Source: an uncultured Helicobacteraceae bacterium (GTDB lineage Bacteria; Campylobacterota; Campylobacteria; Campylobacterales; Helicobacteraceae). Taken from it: DNA of 47,328 bases. A program made the position numbers and the translations under genes. Shown here piece by piece: positions 29,553-37,963 of the stretch (positions within the stretch are counted from its first letter, which is position 1; each line of letters opens with the position of its first letter). The notes below the pieces were generated by a model, which worked only from the letters and a program-made list of their open reading frames with translations, had not been told where the DNA came from and did no database searches. Location: assembly GCA_947588965.1 (NCBI GenBank), contig CANQAN010000013.1, positions 1 to 47,328 on the forward strand, in the 5' to 3' direction.

Positions 29553-30381
29553 GGTTCATTCTTTTCCATCGCGAATTATTTTGGAATTAACCCCGCTTTG
29601 CAATCTCTCTTGTTTTATGTGTCCGAGGCATTATGTGAAAGATACAGATGGGTATATGCCAGAGGAACTGTTTAAAAAACTGGTTAATGAGATAGCGCTA
29701 GAGAAGCCAGATGCCGTTTTGCTTCCGTTTTGGCGTGGAGAGAGTTGTTTGCATTCCAAGTTTAATCAACTTTTGAAATATGCATTAGAAAAGGGGTTAA
29801 AAATTCACCTATCAACAAATGGACATTATATTGAAGAATGCTACAGTGAAATATTTTATCAATGTGAGTTTTTGACCTTTAGCATTCATACGCCCATAGG
29901 TTTTGAAAATGCAAAAATCATCATCAAACATAAGCCAGATTGGTGTCAAACGACTTTTCAGATTTCATTTGTGGATAGCGAAAGAACGACACAGAAGTAT
30001 TTAAAAAATTGCATTGAGGATAGTGAATTGTGTGGCTTTGATAGCATTAGGCTCTATAAAGAACATACATTGGGTGGAGAGTTTGGCAAGACAAAACAAG
30101 AGAATCTTAAAGAACGTAAGTTTTGTCCAAAATTAGTACATACATTTGTCGTCAGTAGTGATGGGTATTTTAGCCGTTGTAACCATATTTGGGAAACACA
30201 AAAGGAATATAATTTATCAGAATTTTCTATTAAAGAGGTATGGTGCAGCAAGGTTATGAATGAGATTCGCAAGAAATATCCTGATAATTTATGCGCTCCT
30301 TGTGATCAATGGAGTGGGCATACTTGTGGTGAATCTTGGAATAGAGATGGTGTGCAAATTTCGCATAAAATATTTTCTTAA
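29545..30381 (+). CDS. Radical SAM/SPASM domain protein
   Basis: A 278-aa radical S-adenosylmethionine enzyme. The 4Fe-4S motif CNLSCFMC (C-x3-C-x2-C) uses Cys19, Cys23 and Cys26. The GGE-like segment and LSTNG follow in the barrel. The C-terminal region has further cysteines (FCPKL, DGYFSRCNH, LCAPCDQW, TCGESW) typical of a SPASM-type auxiliary cluster. Such enzymes modify peptides or sugars, for example epimerise or deaminate. It starts within the last 8 nt of the glycosyltransferase gene, so it is co-translated with the glycan cluster. Substrate unknown. Confidence 0.85.
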   Translation: MIKVHSFPSRIILELTPLCNLSCFMCPRHYVKDTDGYMPEELFKKLVNEIALEKPDAVLLPFWRGESCLHSKFNQLLKYALEKGLKIHLSTNGHYIEECYSEIFYQCEFLTFSIHTPIGFENAKIIIKHKPDWCQTTFQISFVDSERTTQKYLKNCIEDSELCGFDSIRLYKEHTLGGEFGKTKQENLKERKFCPKLVHTFVVSSDGYFSRCNHIWETQKEYNLSEFSIKEVWCSKVMNEIRKKYPDNLCAPCDQWSGHTCGESWNRDGVQISHKIFS

Positions 30382-30392
30382 AAGGATTGAGA

Positions 30393-31307
30393 ATGTCGGA
30401 TAGGGGTGGCAGAGAATCTAAAATTATGGTTTTGTATTTTTCTTCACAATATGCAAAAGATATGGATTATGAAGGGTTTAAAGATTGCGGTAGGGATAAA
30501 ATAATGTTAGGAAATCTCCCCAGCGAGAATCTCGTTGTGCAACCCGGTGTTTATAGCTTATGGTCGGGGGGGGGGGCTATTTGCCTAGAAAAAGAAGGGT
30601 TATATAGGATAATGGATAGAAAAAATATGCGTTCTTTTCAAGTGATTGTATTTAAAAATGAGGTATGGGAACTTGTGAATGCGGTTGCAAAGCTTTTTTT
30701 GTATGGAAATAGTGATGATAATTTGCGACTTCATGAATGGACAAAAATCGCAGTGCAGAGACATATACTGCAACAATGTGGCCCTTGCGCGTCAAGTGTT
30801 TTTAGACTCTTGCAATCCCTTGGAGTTAAGGCTCGTGTGGTTGGATTGAAAGAGAAAGATGGAAGTGGAGGGCATGTTATTAATGAAGTGTTTATAGAAG
30901 GAAAATGGGTTTTGATAGATTTTATTAATAAAAAATTCTTTGTCAATGAGATGGGACATAAAGTATCTTTGCTCAATGTTGTTCGTGATGGAGGATTTCA
31001 TAGAATAGCATTGCAAGACTTTAGTGGAGCAGAAAATTTTTCTAATAATAGTGGGAAAGTGGGAGAAATTTCTGTATGGGGGAGTTTTTTTAATGGTAGT
31101 TTTATGATAGATTTCTTGCGTTATGATGATAATCTTAAGAGATTTTTGTTTGATAAGTTTAAAATGTTTATGAATTCAGAAGAACCAGTGAAAAAAATGT
31201 ATTATATTTGTGATAATGGCTGCGAATTCCATTGCGAAAGTTTTGTAGATGGGTATTATGTGCCACTCAGCACAAAAGAATTTATTTCAAAATTTTATGG
31301 AGATTAG
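30393..31307 (+). CDS. Transglutaminase-like protein, phase-variable (in frame)
   Basis: A 304-aa protein from ATG 30393 (AAAGGA precedes it). The middle has a transglutaminase/cysteine-protease-like triad: CGPCASSVFRLLQSLGV with Cys132, GGHVINEVFIEGKWVLID with His161 and Asp176. Such domains make or break amide bonds; in bacteria some join amino acids to sugars or peptides. An 11-G tract (30566-30576) codes Gly59-61, before the triad, and is in frame here. Changes of one or two G would truncate at about 60 residues. It is followed at once by the aminotransferase gene. The fold call is from the triad and spacing only. Confidence 0.7.
   Translation: MSDRGGRESKIMVLYFSSQYAKDMDYEGFKDCGRDKIMLGNLPSENLVVQPGVYSLWSGGGAICLEKEGLYRIMDRKNMRSFQVIVFKNEVWELVNAVAKLFLYGNSDDNLRLHEWTKIAVQRHILQQCGPCASSVFRLLQSLGVKARVVGLKEKDGSGGHVINEVFIEGKWVLIDFINKKFFVNEMGHKVSLLNVVRDGGFHRIALQDFSGAENFSNNSGKVGEISVWGSFFNGSFMIDFLRYDDNLKRFLFDKFKMFMNSEEPVKKMYYICDNGCEFHCESFVDGYYVPLSTKEFISKFYGD
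30566..30576 (+). repeat. Poly-G contingency tract, 11 G
   Basis: Homopolymer in the 5' part of the transglutaminase-like gene; in frame at 11 G. Left flank TGGTC, right flank CTATTTGCC. Confidence 0.9.
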
Positions 31308-31308
31308 C

Positions 31309-32490
31309 GTGTATATTCCTATTAGTAAGCCTTATTTTACTGCAATGGACAAAAGTGCTGTTGTGGATCCACTAGAGAGTGGATGGGTTGTGCAGGGACC
31401 TCAAGTGAATTCATTTGAGGAGAAGTTTGCAAAATTTACCCAAAGTGATTATGCTGTTGCGGTGAGTAATTGCACAACAGCACTACATTTGGGGTTATTA
31501 TCGCTTGGGATTCAAAGGGAAGATAAGGTCGTTGTGCCTTCTTTTACTTATGTGGCGTCTGCAAATGCCATTGAATATGTCGGTGCGATACCTGTTTTTT
31601 GCGATATTGACTTAGAAACTTTCAATATTGATGTTAAAAAATTAATTGAACTTATTGAAAAGCATGGAGATATAAAGGCGATTATGCCTGTGAATTTGTT
31701 TGGGCTTTGTGCAGATATGATTGCGATTATGGATATCGCTAAGAGATATAATCTTAAGGTGATTGAAGACTCTGCCTGTGGATTTGATGCTTGGATTTTA
31801 GATCGGCATAGCGGAACATTTGGTGATTGCGGGTGTTTTAGCTTTCATCCGCGTAAATCCATCACAACGGGTGAAGGAGGTATGCTCATTACAGATTCTA
31901 CAGATATTGCACAGCAAGTCAAAAGTCTTAGAGATCATGGTGCAAGCAAATCGGATTTACAGAGGCATAAAGATAAAAATGGCTCTTTGCTACCAGAATT
32001 TAATATGTTAGGATACAATTATCGCTTGACTGACATTCAAGGAGCTTTAGGTAATACACAAATGGACCAATCCAAAGAGATTATGCAAAAAAGAAGAAAA
32101 ATTGCACATGTTTATCACGAGGAATTAGCAGGAATCCCAAATTTACTAACACCTTATGTGCCAGAGGGATACACTCATGGTTATCAAAGTTATGTGTGTT
32201 TGTTTGGTGGAAGAGAAATGTTAGAATGTTGTGTGATGGATAAAATAGATGCCACAAATCAAAAACGGAATCTTTTTATGCAAAATTTAGAGAATCGTGG
32301 GATCGCGACAAGGCAAGGAACACATGCAGTTCATACATTGGGATATTATAGGGATAAATACGGCATTTATAAGGAATCTTATTTGCAGAGCTATAAGGCA
32401 GATAGATTGTCTATCTCATTTCCCTTGTATCCACAGATGACAGATACAGAATTAGAATATGTGGTTCAAACCATTAAAGAGCTTATTTAG
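31309..32490 (+). CDS. DegT/DnrJ/EryC1 sugar aminotransferase
   Basis: A 393-aa PLP enzyme that aminates a nucleotide-activated keto sugar, as in aminodeoxy-hexose or nonulosonic acid synthesis. Motifs: ISKPYF at the N-terminus, SNCTTALHLGL, VIEDSAC (PLP-binding Asp), and FSFHPRKSITTGEGG with the Schiff-base Lys at about residue 183. I prefer GTG 31309, which has GGAG 7 nt upstream and falls just after the previous stop. ATG 31297 is in frame but lacks a binding site and would overlap that gene. The stop shares one base with the next start (TAGTG). Confidence 0.88.
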   Translation: MYIPISKPYFTAMDKSAVVDPLESGWVVQGPQVNSFEEKFAKFTQSDYAVAVSNCTTALHLGLLSLGIQREDKVVVPSFTYVASANAIEYVGAIPVFCDIDLETFNIDVKKLIELIEKHGDIKAIMPVNLFGLCADMIAIMDIAKRYNLKVIEDSACGFDAWILDRHSGTFGDCGCFSFHPRKSITTGEGGMLITDSTDIAQQVKSLRDHGASKSDLQRHKDKNGSLLPEFNMLGYNYRLTDIQGALGNTQMDQSKEIMQKRRKIAHVYHEELAGIPNLLTPYVPEGYTHGYQSYVCLFGGREMLECCVMDKIDATNQKRNLFMQNLENRGIATRQGTHAVHTLGYYRDKYGIYKESYLQSYKADRLSISFPLYPQMTDTELEYVVQTIKELI

Positions 32491-34496
32491 TGTGTGGCAT
32501 TGTTGGAATAGTTAGCCTTGAGAAAAAGGCGCTTTTAACGGATAATCTTGTGGCAATGCTAGATTCCATTGCACACAGAGGACCCGATGATGCAGGATAT
32601 TTGTTTTTTCACACGGGTTTGCACCATGCAACAAAAGTTTCGTTTTTTCAAGCCTTTAGCGATGAGAGATTCCGACATTTATCTCCACTTTTACCAACAA
32701 TACAGTCTCAAGCAGGACAAAAGGAAATGCAGTCTCATGATTGGGATATTTTCTTAGGACATCGGAGACTGTCTGTGATAGACATTACATCTGCTGGACA
32801 TCAGCCTATGAGCGATTTATCAAAAAATATTTGGTTGAGTTATAATGGAGAAATTTATAATTTTAAAGAAATACGAGAGGAGTTGAGAAAAGCGGGTTAT
32901 AAATTTTATTCACAAAGCGATAGTGAAGTGATTGTATATGCCTACATCCATTGGGGGATAGAATGTGTCAAAAAGTTCAATGGCATGTTTGCTTTCGCAC
33001 TCTATGATAATTTTCAAAAAAAGTTTTTTTTGGTTCGAGATAGATATGGCATTAAGCCTTTATATTATTGTAGAGATTCTTATGGGAATCTTATTTTTGC
33101 AAGTGAGAATAAGGCGATTATAACTTATAATGAAAGGCTTAGAAAGCTTGATCATCAGGCACTTTTAGAATATTTTACTTTTCAGAATATTTTCACTAAC
33201 AAGACATTATTTCAAGATATTAAAATATTAGAATCTGGACATTATTTGGAAGTGGATTTGGCTTCAAAATCAATTACAAAGAGGCAATATTGGGATTTTT
33301 GCTTTAGGGATTCCCTGAGGGTAAAAAATGAGAGGGAATGTCAAGAGGAGCTTAAGAGATTGTTTGTTCGGGCTGTTAAAAGGCAAATGGTTTCTGATGT
33401 TCCCTTGGGAGGGTATTTGAGTGGAGGGATTGATAGTAGTAGCATTTGCGGTGTTGCAAGTTCTGTTGTGAGAGATTTAAATACCTTTACCGTTGGCTTT
33501 GACTTGACATCAGCCGAAGGAATTGAGCTTGGTTTTGATGAACGTGGTGTGAGTGAGTTTTTGTCACATTTGTTTAAGACAGAGCATTATGAAATGATAT
33601 TAAAAAGTGGCGATATGGAACGTTGCTTGAGGAATTTTAGTTATCATTTAGAAGAGCCACGAGCAGGGCAGAGTTACCCCAATTATTATGTAGCAAAACT
33701 TGCGAGCAAGTTTGTCAAGGTGGTTTTGTCGGGTTGTGGTGGTGATGAGCTGTTTGGAGGATATCCTTGGCGCTATTATAGTGCGATGGATAGCTGCAAT
33801 TTTGATGAATATGTGGATAAGTATTATTTGTTTTGGCAAAGATTGGTTCCTAACCGTCAATTAAAGGAACTATTTGCGCCTATTGCAAAGGAAATAGATG
33901 GCGTTTGGACAAGAGATATTTTTGAAAATATTTTAAAGGGTAATCGTTTAGAGGTTAAAACGAGGGAGGATTGTATCAATAATTCCTTTTATTTTGAATC
34001 CAAAACTTTTTTGCATGGGCTTTTAGTCGTTGAAGACAAATTGTCTATGGCACACTCCTTAGAGACACGTGTTCCGTTTTTGGATAATGATTTGGTGGAT
34101 TTTGCGCAAGGAATTCCCGTTAATTTGAAACTCAATCTTTCTCAAGACATCACTTTTGATGAAAATAATATCGCCCAAAAGCATAAAATATATAGGGATA
34201 ATAATGGTAAAATAATCTTCAGAAAAATGCTAGAAGAATTTATCCCAAAAGAGATCGCAAATGCCAAAAAACAAGGTTTTTCCAGTCCAGATAGTAGTTG
34301 GTTTAAAGGAGAGAGCATAGAATTTGTCAAATCAATCATTCTCAATAAGGATTCAAAAATCTATCGCTATTTTGATTATAATACTTGCATTTCTCTGGTT
34401 AAGGAGCATTTAGAGGGAAAGAAAAATCGCAGATTGTTTATTTGGTCGTTATTAAACTTCAATGAATGGTGTAATTTAAATTTAGGAGGTGAATAG
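32490..34496 (+). CDS. Asparagine synthase-type glutamine amidotransferase
   Basis: A 668-aa AsnB-type enzyme with a GTG start, so that Cys2 (MCGIVG) is the glutaminase nucleophile. The N-terminal Ntn domain continues with HRGPDD, HRRLSVID and SYNGEIYNF. The synthetase domain has the PP-loop SGGIDSS near residue 310 and SGCGGDELFGGYPW. In surface-glycan clusters such enzymes amidate uronic-acid or carboxylated sugars rather than make asparagine; that reading is inferred from context. The enzyme looks complete. Overlaps the aminotransferase stop and the methyltransferase start by one base each. Confidence 0.88.
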   Translation: MCGIVGIVSLEKKALLTDNLVAMLDSIAHRGPDDAGYLFFHTGLHHATKVSFFQAFSDERFRHLSPLLPTIQSQAGQKEMQSHDWDIFLGHRRLSVIDITSAGHQPMSDLSKNIWLSYNGEIYNFKEIREELRKAGYKFYSQSDSEVIVYAYIHWGIECVKKFNGMFAFALYDNFQKKFFLVRDRYGIKPLYYCRDSYGNLIFASENKAIITYNERLRKLDHQALLEYFTFQNIFTNKTLFQDIKILESGHYLEVDLASKSITKRQYWDFCFRDSLRVKNERECQEELKRLFVRAVKRQMVSDVPLGGYLSGGIDSSSICGVASSVVRDLNTFTVGFDLTSAEGIELGFDERGVSEFLSHLFKTEHYEMILKSGDMERCLRNFSYHLEEPRAGQSYPNYYVAKLASKFVKVVLSGCGGDELFGGYPWRYYSAMDSCNFDEYVDKYYLFWQRLVPNRQLKELFAPIAKEIDGVWTRDIFENILKGNRLEVKTREDCINNSFYFESKTFLHGLLVVEDKLSMAHSLETRVPFLDNDLVDFAQGIPVNLKLNLSQDITFDENNIAQKHKIYRDNNGKIIFRKMLEEFIPKEIANAKKQGFSSPDSSWFKGESIEFVKSIILNKDSKIYRYFDYNTCISLVKEHLEGKKNRRLFIWSLLNFNEWCNLNLGGE

Positions 34497-35484
34497 TGCA
34501 AATAGATGAAATTTTCAAAGAAAAAGTTCAGTTTAATAAGAGTAATTTTGTCGATTTGCTCGGCAAGATTGAAGCAGAAAATCAGTCGCAAATTGCAGAC
34601 AGTTTTAGTGAAAAGTGGGTTTCCTATGCTCATAATACCAGTGAGGCAGAGCAGAAAAAGTTGTGGGATTTCTCAAAAGAATGGTATTTGAAGCTCTATG
34701 GATTTAAAGATGAGCAAGATTTGGCACAATTCCTTGCGCAATGTGAATTTGTATTTGATGCAGGGTGTGGGCTTGGATATATGAGTGAATGGTTTGCAAC
34801 TCTTGCGCCACAAACAAAGGTCATTGCTATGGATATTTCGGAGGCTGTTTGTGTGGCGGCTTCCAAATACAAGGATATTCCAAATATTTATTTTATAAGA
34901 GGAGATATTGCTAGGACACCTTTTAGGAGTAATGTGATTGATTATGTCAGTTGCCATGCTGTGATAATGCATACAGAAAATCCAGAGGCAACTTTTGGGG
35001 AGCTTTCAAGAATTCTTAAGCCTACTGCTGTGCGGGGGGGGGGGGGGGGGGATTCTCCTGTTATGCGTACGCAAAAAAAGCCTTGCCTCGCGAGTTAGTT
35101 GATGATTACTTTAGAATAAAATGCAAAGAAATTTCCTTTGAAGAGTTGAGAGAGATGAGTGAGCAATTAAGTGAGCTTGGGAAGAGATTGCAAGAATTAA
35201 AAGTAAGCTTTGAATCTCCAGAGATACCATTGCTTGGAATCAAGGGAGGAGAGTATGATATACAGCGGTTTATTTATTGGAATTTTTTAAAATGTTTTTA
35301 TAATGAAGAGTTAGGTTGGGATACTTCTGTGATTACAAATTTTGATTGGTATTCCCCGAGTAATGCCAAGAGATTTTCTGAAGAGGAATTTAAAAAATTG
35401 GGGAGTGATAATGCACTCTCCTTGGTATATTTTCATAAAGAGGAGGCTTGTTTTGGTGCAAGATTTGAAAAGTCAAAGGTTTAG
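34496..35484 (+). CDS. SAM-dependent methyltransferase, frameshifted by poly-G (phase OFF)
   Basis: A class I methyltransferase split by an 18-G tract (35034-35051). The first part (200 codons to 35098) starts at GTG 34496 after AGGAGG and has motif I FVFDAGCGLGYMSEWF and IAMDISEAV. After the tract the true sequence resumes in another frame as FSCYAYAKKALPRELVDDYF and runs to 35484. Deletion of 2 G or gain of 1 G (16 or 19) would restore about 329 residues. The tract lies at the RILKP position, where methyltransferases normally have a LKPGG turn. Target is presumably a sugar in the glycan; unknown. Confidence 0.85.
35034..35051 (+). repeat. Poly-G contingency tract, 18 G, gene OFF
   Basis: The longest tract of the window. 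Left flank CTGCTGTGC, right flank ATTCTCCT. Frames do not match across it. Confidence 0.9.
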
Positions 35485-36079
35485 AAAAATATTAAAAAGA
35501 TTTTTTTCTATCGTTATTTTGCACAAAAAGAGACGTTTTTATCGTGTCTTGCCCATAGGAGAATATTGTGTCGATCGCATAAAAAAGGCGGAATTCTTAA
35601 AGTGGGGCGTGGGCAGTACTTGTTATGATAATGTCTATATTTTTGGTGATGTGAGGGTTGGAAAGAATACGTTTGTAGGACCATTTTGTCTCTTAGATGG
35701 TAGTGGTGGATTAAAGATTGGCGATAATTGTTCAATTTCTGCAGGAGTGCATATTTATACGCATGACAGCGTTGAATGGGCGGTTTCTATGGGAGCGGAT
35801 TCCTATCAATATGGACGTGTAGAAATAGGTGATGGTTGCTATATCGGTCCTAATGCTGTGATTGCAAGAGGCGTTAAAATAGGTGTTGGTTCTATTGTTG
35901 GTGCTTGTAGTTTTGTCAATAGCGATATTCCTCCACACTCTAAGGCTTATGGGATTCCTGCACGTTTTAACCCCTTGAATCGCGCAGAAGAGATGAGTTA
36001 TGCAAAAGCCTCAAATGCTGTGCGGGGGGGGGTGGGGCATAATTTAGCCTTTATAGGAGTAAGTTATGAAGCTGCGTAA
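35456..36079 (+). CDS. Left-handed beta-helix (hexapeptide) acetyltransferase
   Basis: A 207-aa acyltransferase of the WbbJ/maltose-acetyltransferase type. Hexapeptide repeats with GDVRVGKNTFVGPFCLLDG, IGDNCSISAGVHIYTHDSVE (catalytic His likely in IYTHD), VEIGDGCYIGPNAVIARGVK and GIPARF near the end are clear. GTG 35456, after GAGGAGG, overlaps the methyltransferase 3' end by 29 nt. After GIPARF the protein has an atypical 25-residue tail crossing a G9-T-G4 sequence and ending VRGGVGHNLAFIGVSYEAA, which overlaps the next ATG by 14 nt. It probably O- or N-acetylates a sugar of the glycan. Confidence 0.88.
   Translation: MQDLKSQRFRKILKRFFSIVILHKKRRFYRVLPIGEYCVDRIKKAEFLKWGVGSTCYDNVYIFGDVRVGKNTFVGPFCLLDGSGGLKIGDNCSISAGVHIYTHDSVEWAVSMGADSYQYGRVEIGDGCYIGPNAVIARGVKIGVGSIVGACSFVNSDIPPHSKAYGIPARFNPLNRAEEMSYAKASNAVRGGVGHNLAFIGVSYEAA
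36024..36037 (+). repeat. Interrupted poly-G tract, G9-T-G4
   Basis: Near the 3' end of the acetyltransferase gene. The single T should make it more stable than pure tracts. Left flank GCTGTGC, right flank CATAATTTAGCCTTT. Confidence 0.85.
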
Positions 36080-36917
36080 CTTACCCTATGTTTTTTTAAG
36101 TTCTACACATTTTGGGAAAGAGATATTAGAATCTCTCATTAGCCACAATTGTCCTCCTAAAGCTATTTTTAGTATTCCTGAATATTTTTCCATCTCTTAT
36201 AGTAAGACGAAAGTAAAGAATTGTAATTACTATGATTTTCAAGAAATTTCGCAAAAATACAGCATTCCTCTCTATATCATAGAAAGTGGAGTTGCGCCTC
36301 TCACTTCATTTTATGATGTGATACATTCAATGCAGTTAGATTTCATGCTTGTGGCAGGTTGGTATTATAAGATTCCAAAATCTATTTATTCCCTCTGTAA
36401 ATTTGGTTCTTTTGGATTTCATAATTCTTTGCTGCCCAAATATGCTGGAGGTGCACCTTTGGTGTGGGCTATTATCAATGGAGAAACTCAAGCAGGAGTT
36501 AGTCTATTTAGAATGGAGGAAGGTATGGATAGCGGTGCGATTATTTTGCAAGAATCGTTTAGTATTGAAAGTGAAGATACGATTGCAGAAGTTTTGAAAA
36601 AGGCGACAAGCAAGGCTAAAGAGATGAGTTTGAAGCTCTTTAGGCAAGATTTTGAGATTGTGTTTAAAGAGCAAGAATCTCCTCAGGAATATTACCCTCA
36701 GAGAACCCCTAATGATGGAGAGATTGATTTAAAATGGGATGCGCTTAGTATCTATAATTTTATAAGAGCACAAAGCAGTCCTTACCCCGGCGCTTTTATC
36801 AAAACAATTGATGGCAAAAAATTAATCATTGATAAAGCTCACATTGAGAACTTCTGCGGGGGGGGGGGGATTCTCCTTAGTCGCCCAAAAATTTTCTGCG
36901 TCTTACGTGCCGCATAG
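36066..36917 (+). CDS. Methionyl-tRNA formyltransferase-like sugar formyltransferase, 3' poly-G
   Basis: A 283-aa protein of the 10-formyltetrahydrofolate-dependent formyltransferase fold. It has FGFHNSLLPKYAGGAPLVWA, EGMDSGAIILQ and a C-terminal domain beginning YYPQRTPNDGEIDL. It probably N-formylates an amino sugar, not tRNA. His and Asp of the usual triad are seen, but the Asn two residues before the His is Gly here, so activity needs caution. A 12-G tract (36858-36869) lies 45 nt before the stop; the present frame ends ILLSRPKIFCVLRAA. One G fewer gives another tail that stops in the next start codon. Confidence 0.83.
   Translation: MKLRNLPYVFLSSTHFGKEILESLISHNCPPKAIFSIPEYFSISYSKTKVKNCNYYDFQEISQKYSIPLYIIESGVAPLTSFYDVIHSMQLDFMLVAGWYYKIPKSIYSLCKFGSFGFHNSLLPKYAGGAPLVWAIINGETQAGVSLFRMEEGMDSGAIILQESFSIESEDTIAEVLKKATSKAKEMSLKLFRQDFEIVFKEQESPQEYYPQRTPNDGEIDLKWDALSIYNFIRAQSSPYPGAFIKTIDGKKLIIDKAHIENFCGGGGILLSRPKIFCVLRAA
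36858..36869 (+). repeat. Poly-G contingency tract, 12 G
   Basis: In the C-terminal domain of the formyltransferase. Left flank ACTTCTGC, right flank ATTCTCCT, the same right flank as the 18-G tract. Confidence 0.9.
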
Positions 36918-36926
36918 GAGGATCGC

Positions 36927-37865
36927 ATGAATACTCCTAATTTTATCATCGGTGGCACAGCAGCGGGAGGAACAAGCTACCTCTATGAATTGTTAATCCA
37001 ACATCCCGAAATTTATCTTCCACAAGAAAGAATTCCTGAACCACATTATTATTACAAAAGCTGGGAATATGAAAAAGGCTTAAAATGGTATCTTAAGAGG
37101 TATTTTCATGATGTCCCTAAGTGTAAAGTGGCACTTGGCGAAAGAAGTAGTTCATACTTGTATGGTGGCGCAAAGACTGCTTCTAAAATCGCAAAAGATT
37201 TTCCAAAAATGAAGTTTATTTTTATGCTACGCAATCCTATTCAAAGAGCCTTTGCAAATTATCGTTTCACTGCGCTACAGGGGTTAGAAACGCTGAGTTT
37301 TAAAGATGCTCTTTTGTGTGAAAAGGAAAGGGTAAGGGGGAGCAAGGGCATTTGGAGTGAGATTCAGCCTTATGACTACACAGGCAGGGGCTTTTATGCA
37401 AGACAACTTAAGGAGTTTTTGGAATTTTTCCCTAGTGAGCAGATATTGTGTTTAAAATCAGAAGATGTAACGCGACAAAATGTTTCTATTTTGAGAAAAA
37501 TCTATGAGTTTTTGGAGTTAAAAGACACAGACTTCATTCCAAAAGAAGCACCTAAACATACAAGTTTAAGTGTGATTGATATTGCGTTACAATCAAGGCT
37601 TAGGAAGCATTTTGGAGATGATTTTTCTTATCTTGTCAATACAATTAGAAGTGAGCAAAGAGCAGATCTTAAAAAAGAATCAAAAATGCTTTTTGATAAT
37701 CTCCTGCCACAAAAAGAAACAATTTCTTTAGATTGTCAAGAGTTGCTTATCTCACTCTATACAAATGAGATTGAGGCGTTGCAAGGAATGGTTGATTTTG
37801 ATCCACACAAATGGTTAGAGGAAGAGTCCGTTTTGGCCAATACTCTGCGGGGGGGGGGGGCATAA
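36927..37865 (+). CDS. Sulfotransferase-family protein, 3' poly-G
   Basis: A 312-aa PAPS-dependent sulfotransferase fold. The 5'-phosphosulfate loop is IIGGTAAGGTSYLYELL near the N-terminus and the 3'-phosphate site is LRNPIQRAFANYRF. The catalytic domain is complete before the 12-G tract at 37849-37860, after which the frame stops almost at once (RGGGA). With 11 G it would gain 36 further codons, beginning HNLAFNKLSLGIVLADSD and ending inside the next gene's start. It starts 9 nt after the formyltransferase stop with AGGAGG before it. Sulfation of the glycan is inferred. Confidence 0.85.
   Translation: MNTPNFIIGGTAAGGTSYLYELLIQHPEIYLPQERIPEPHYYYKSWEYEKGLKWYLKRYFHDVPKCKVALGERSSSYLYGGAKTASKIAKDFPKMKFIFMLRNPIQRAFANYRFTALQGLETLSFKDALLCEKERVRGSKGIWSEIQPYDYTGRGFYARQLKEFLEFFPSEQILCLKSEDVTRQNVSILRKIYEFLELKDTDFIPKEAPKHTSLSVIDIALQSRLRKHFGDDFSYLVNTIRSEQRADLKKESKMLFDNLLPQKETISLDCQELLISLYTNEIEALQGMVDFDPHKWLEEESVLANTLRGGGA
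37849..37860 (+). repeat. Poly-G contingency tract, 12 G
   Basis: At the 3' end of the first sulfotransferase. Left flank ACTCTGC, right flank CATAATTTAGCCTTT, identical over 15 nt with the acetyltransferase tract. Confidence 0.9.
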
Positions 37866-37963
37866 TTTAGCCTTTAACAAGCTCTCTTTAGGGATTGTTC
37901 TTGCGGATTCTGATTGTTTTAAAGTTATCAATAATTCCCTTCAACTTGTTAGGACGGTGTCCT

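Noticed and set aside
35083..35484. Independent 133-aa gene starting at TTG
   Set aside because: It continues the methyltransferase after the tract, its open frame extends back into the poly-G, and no ribosome site precedes the TTG.
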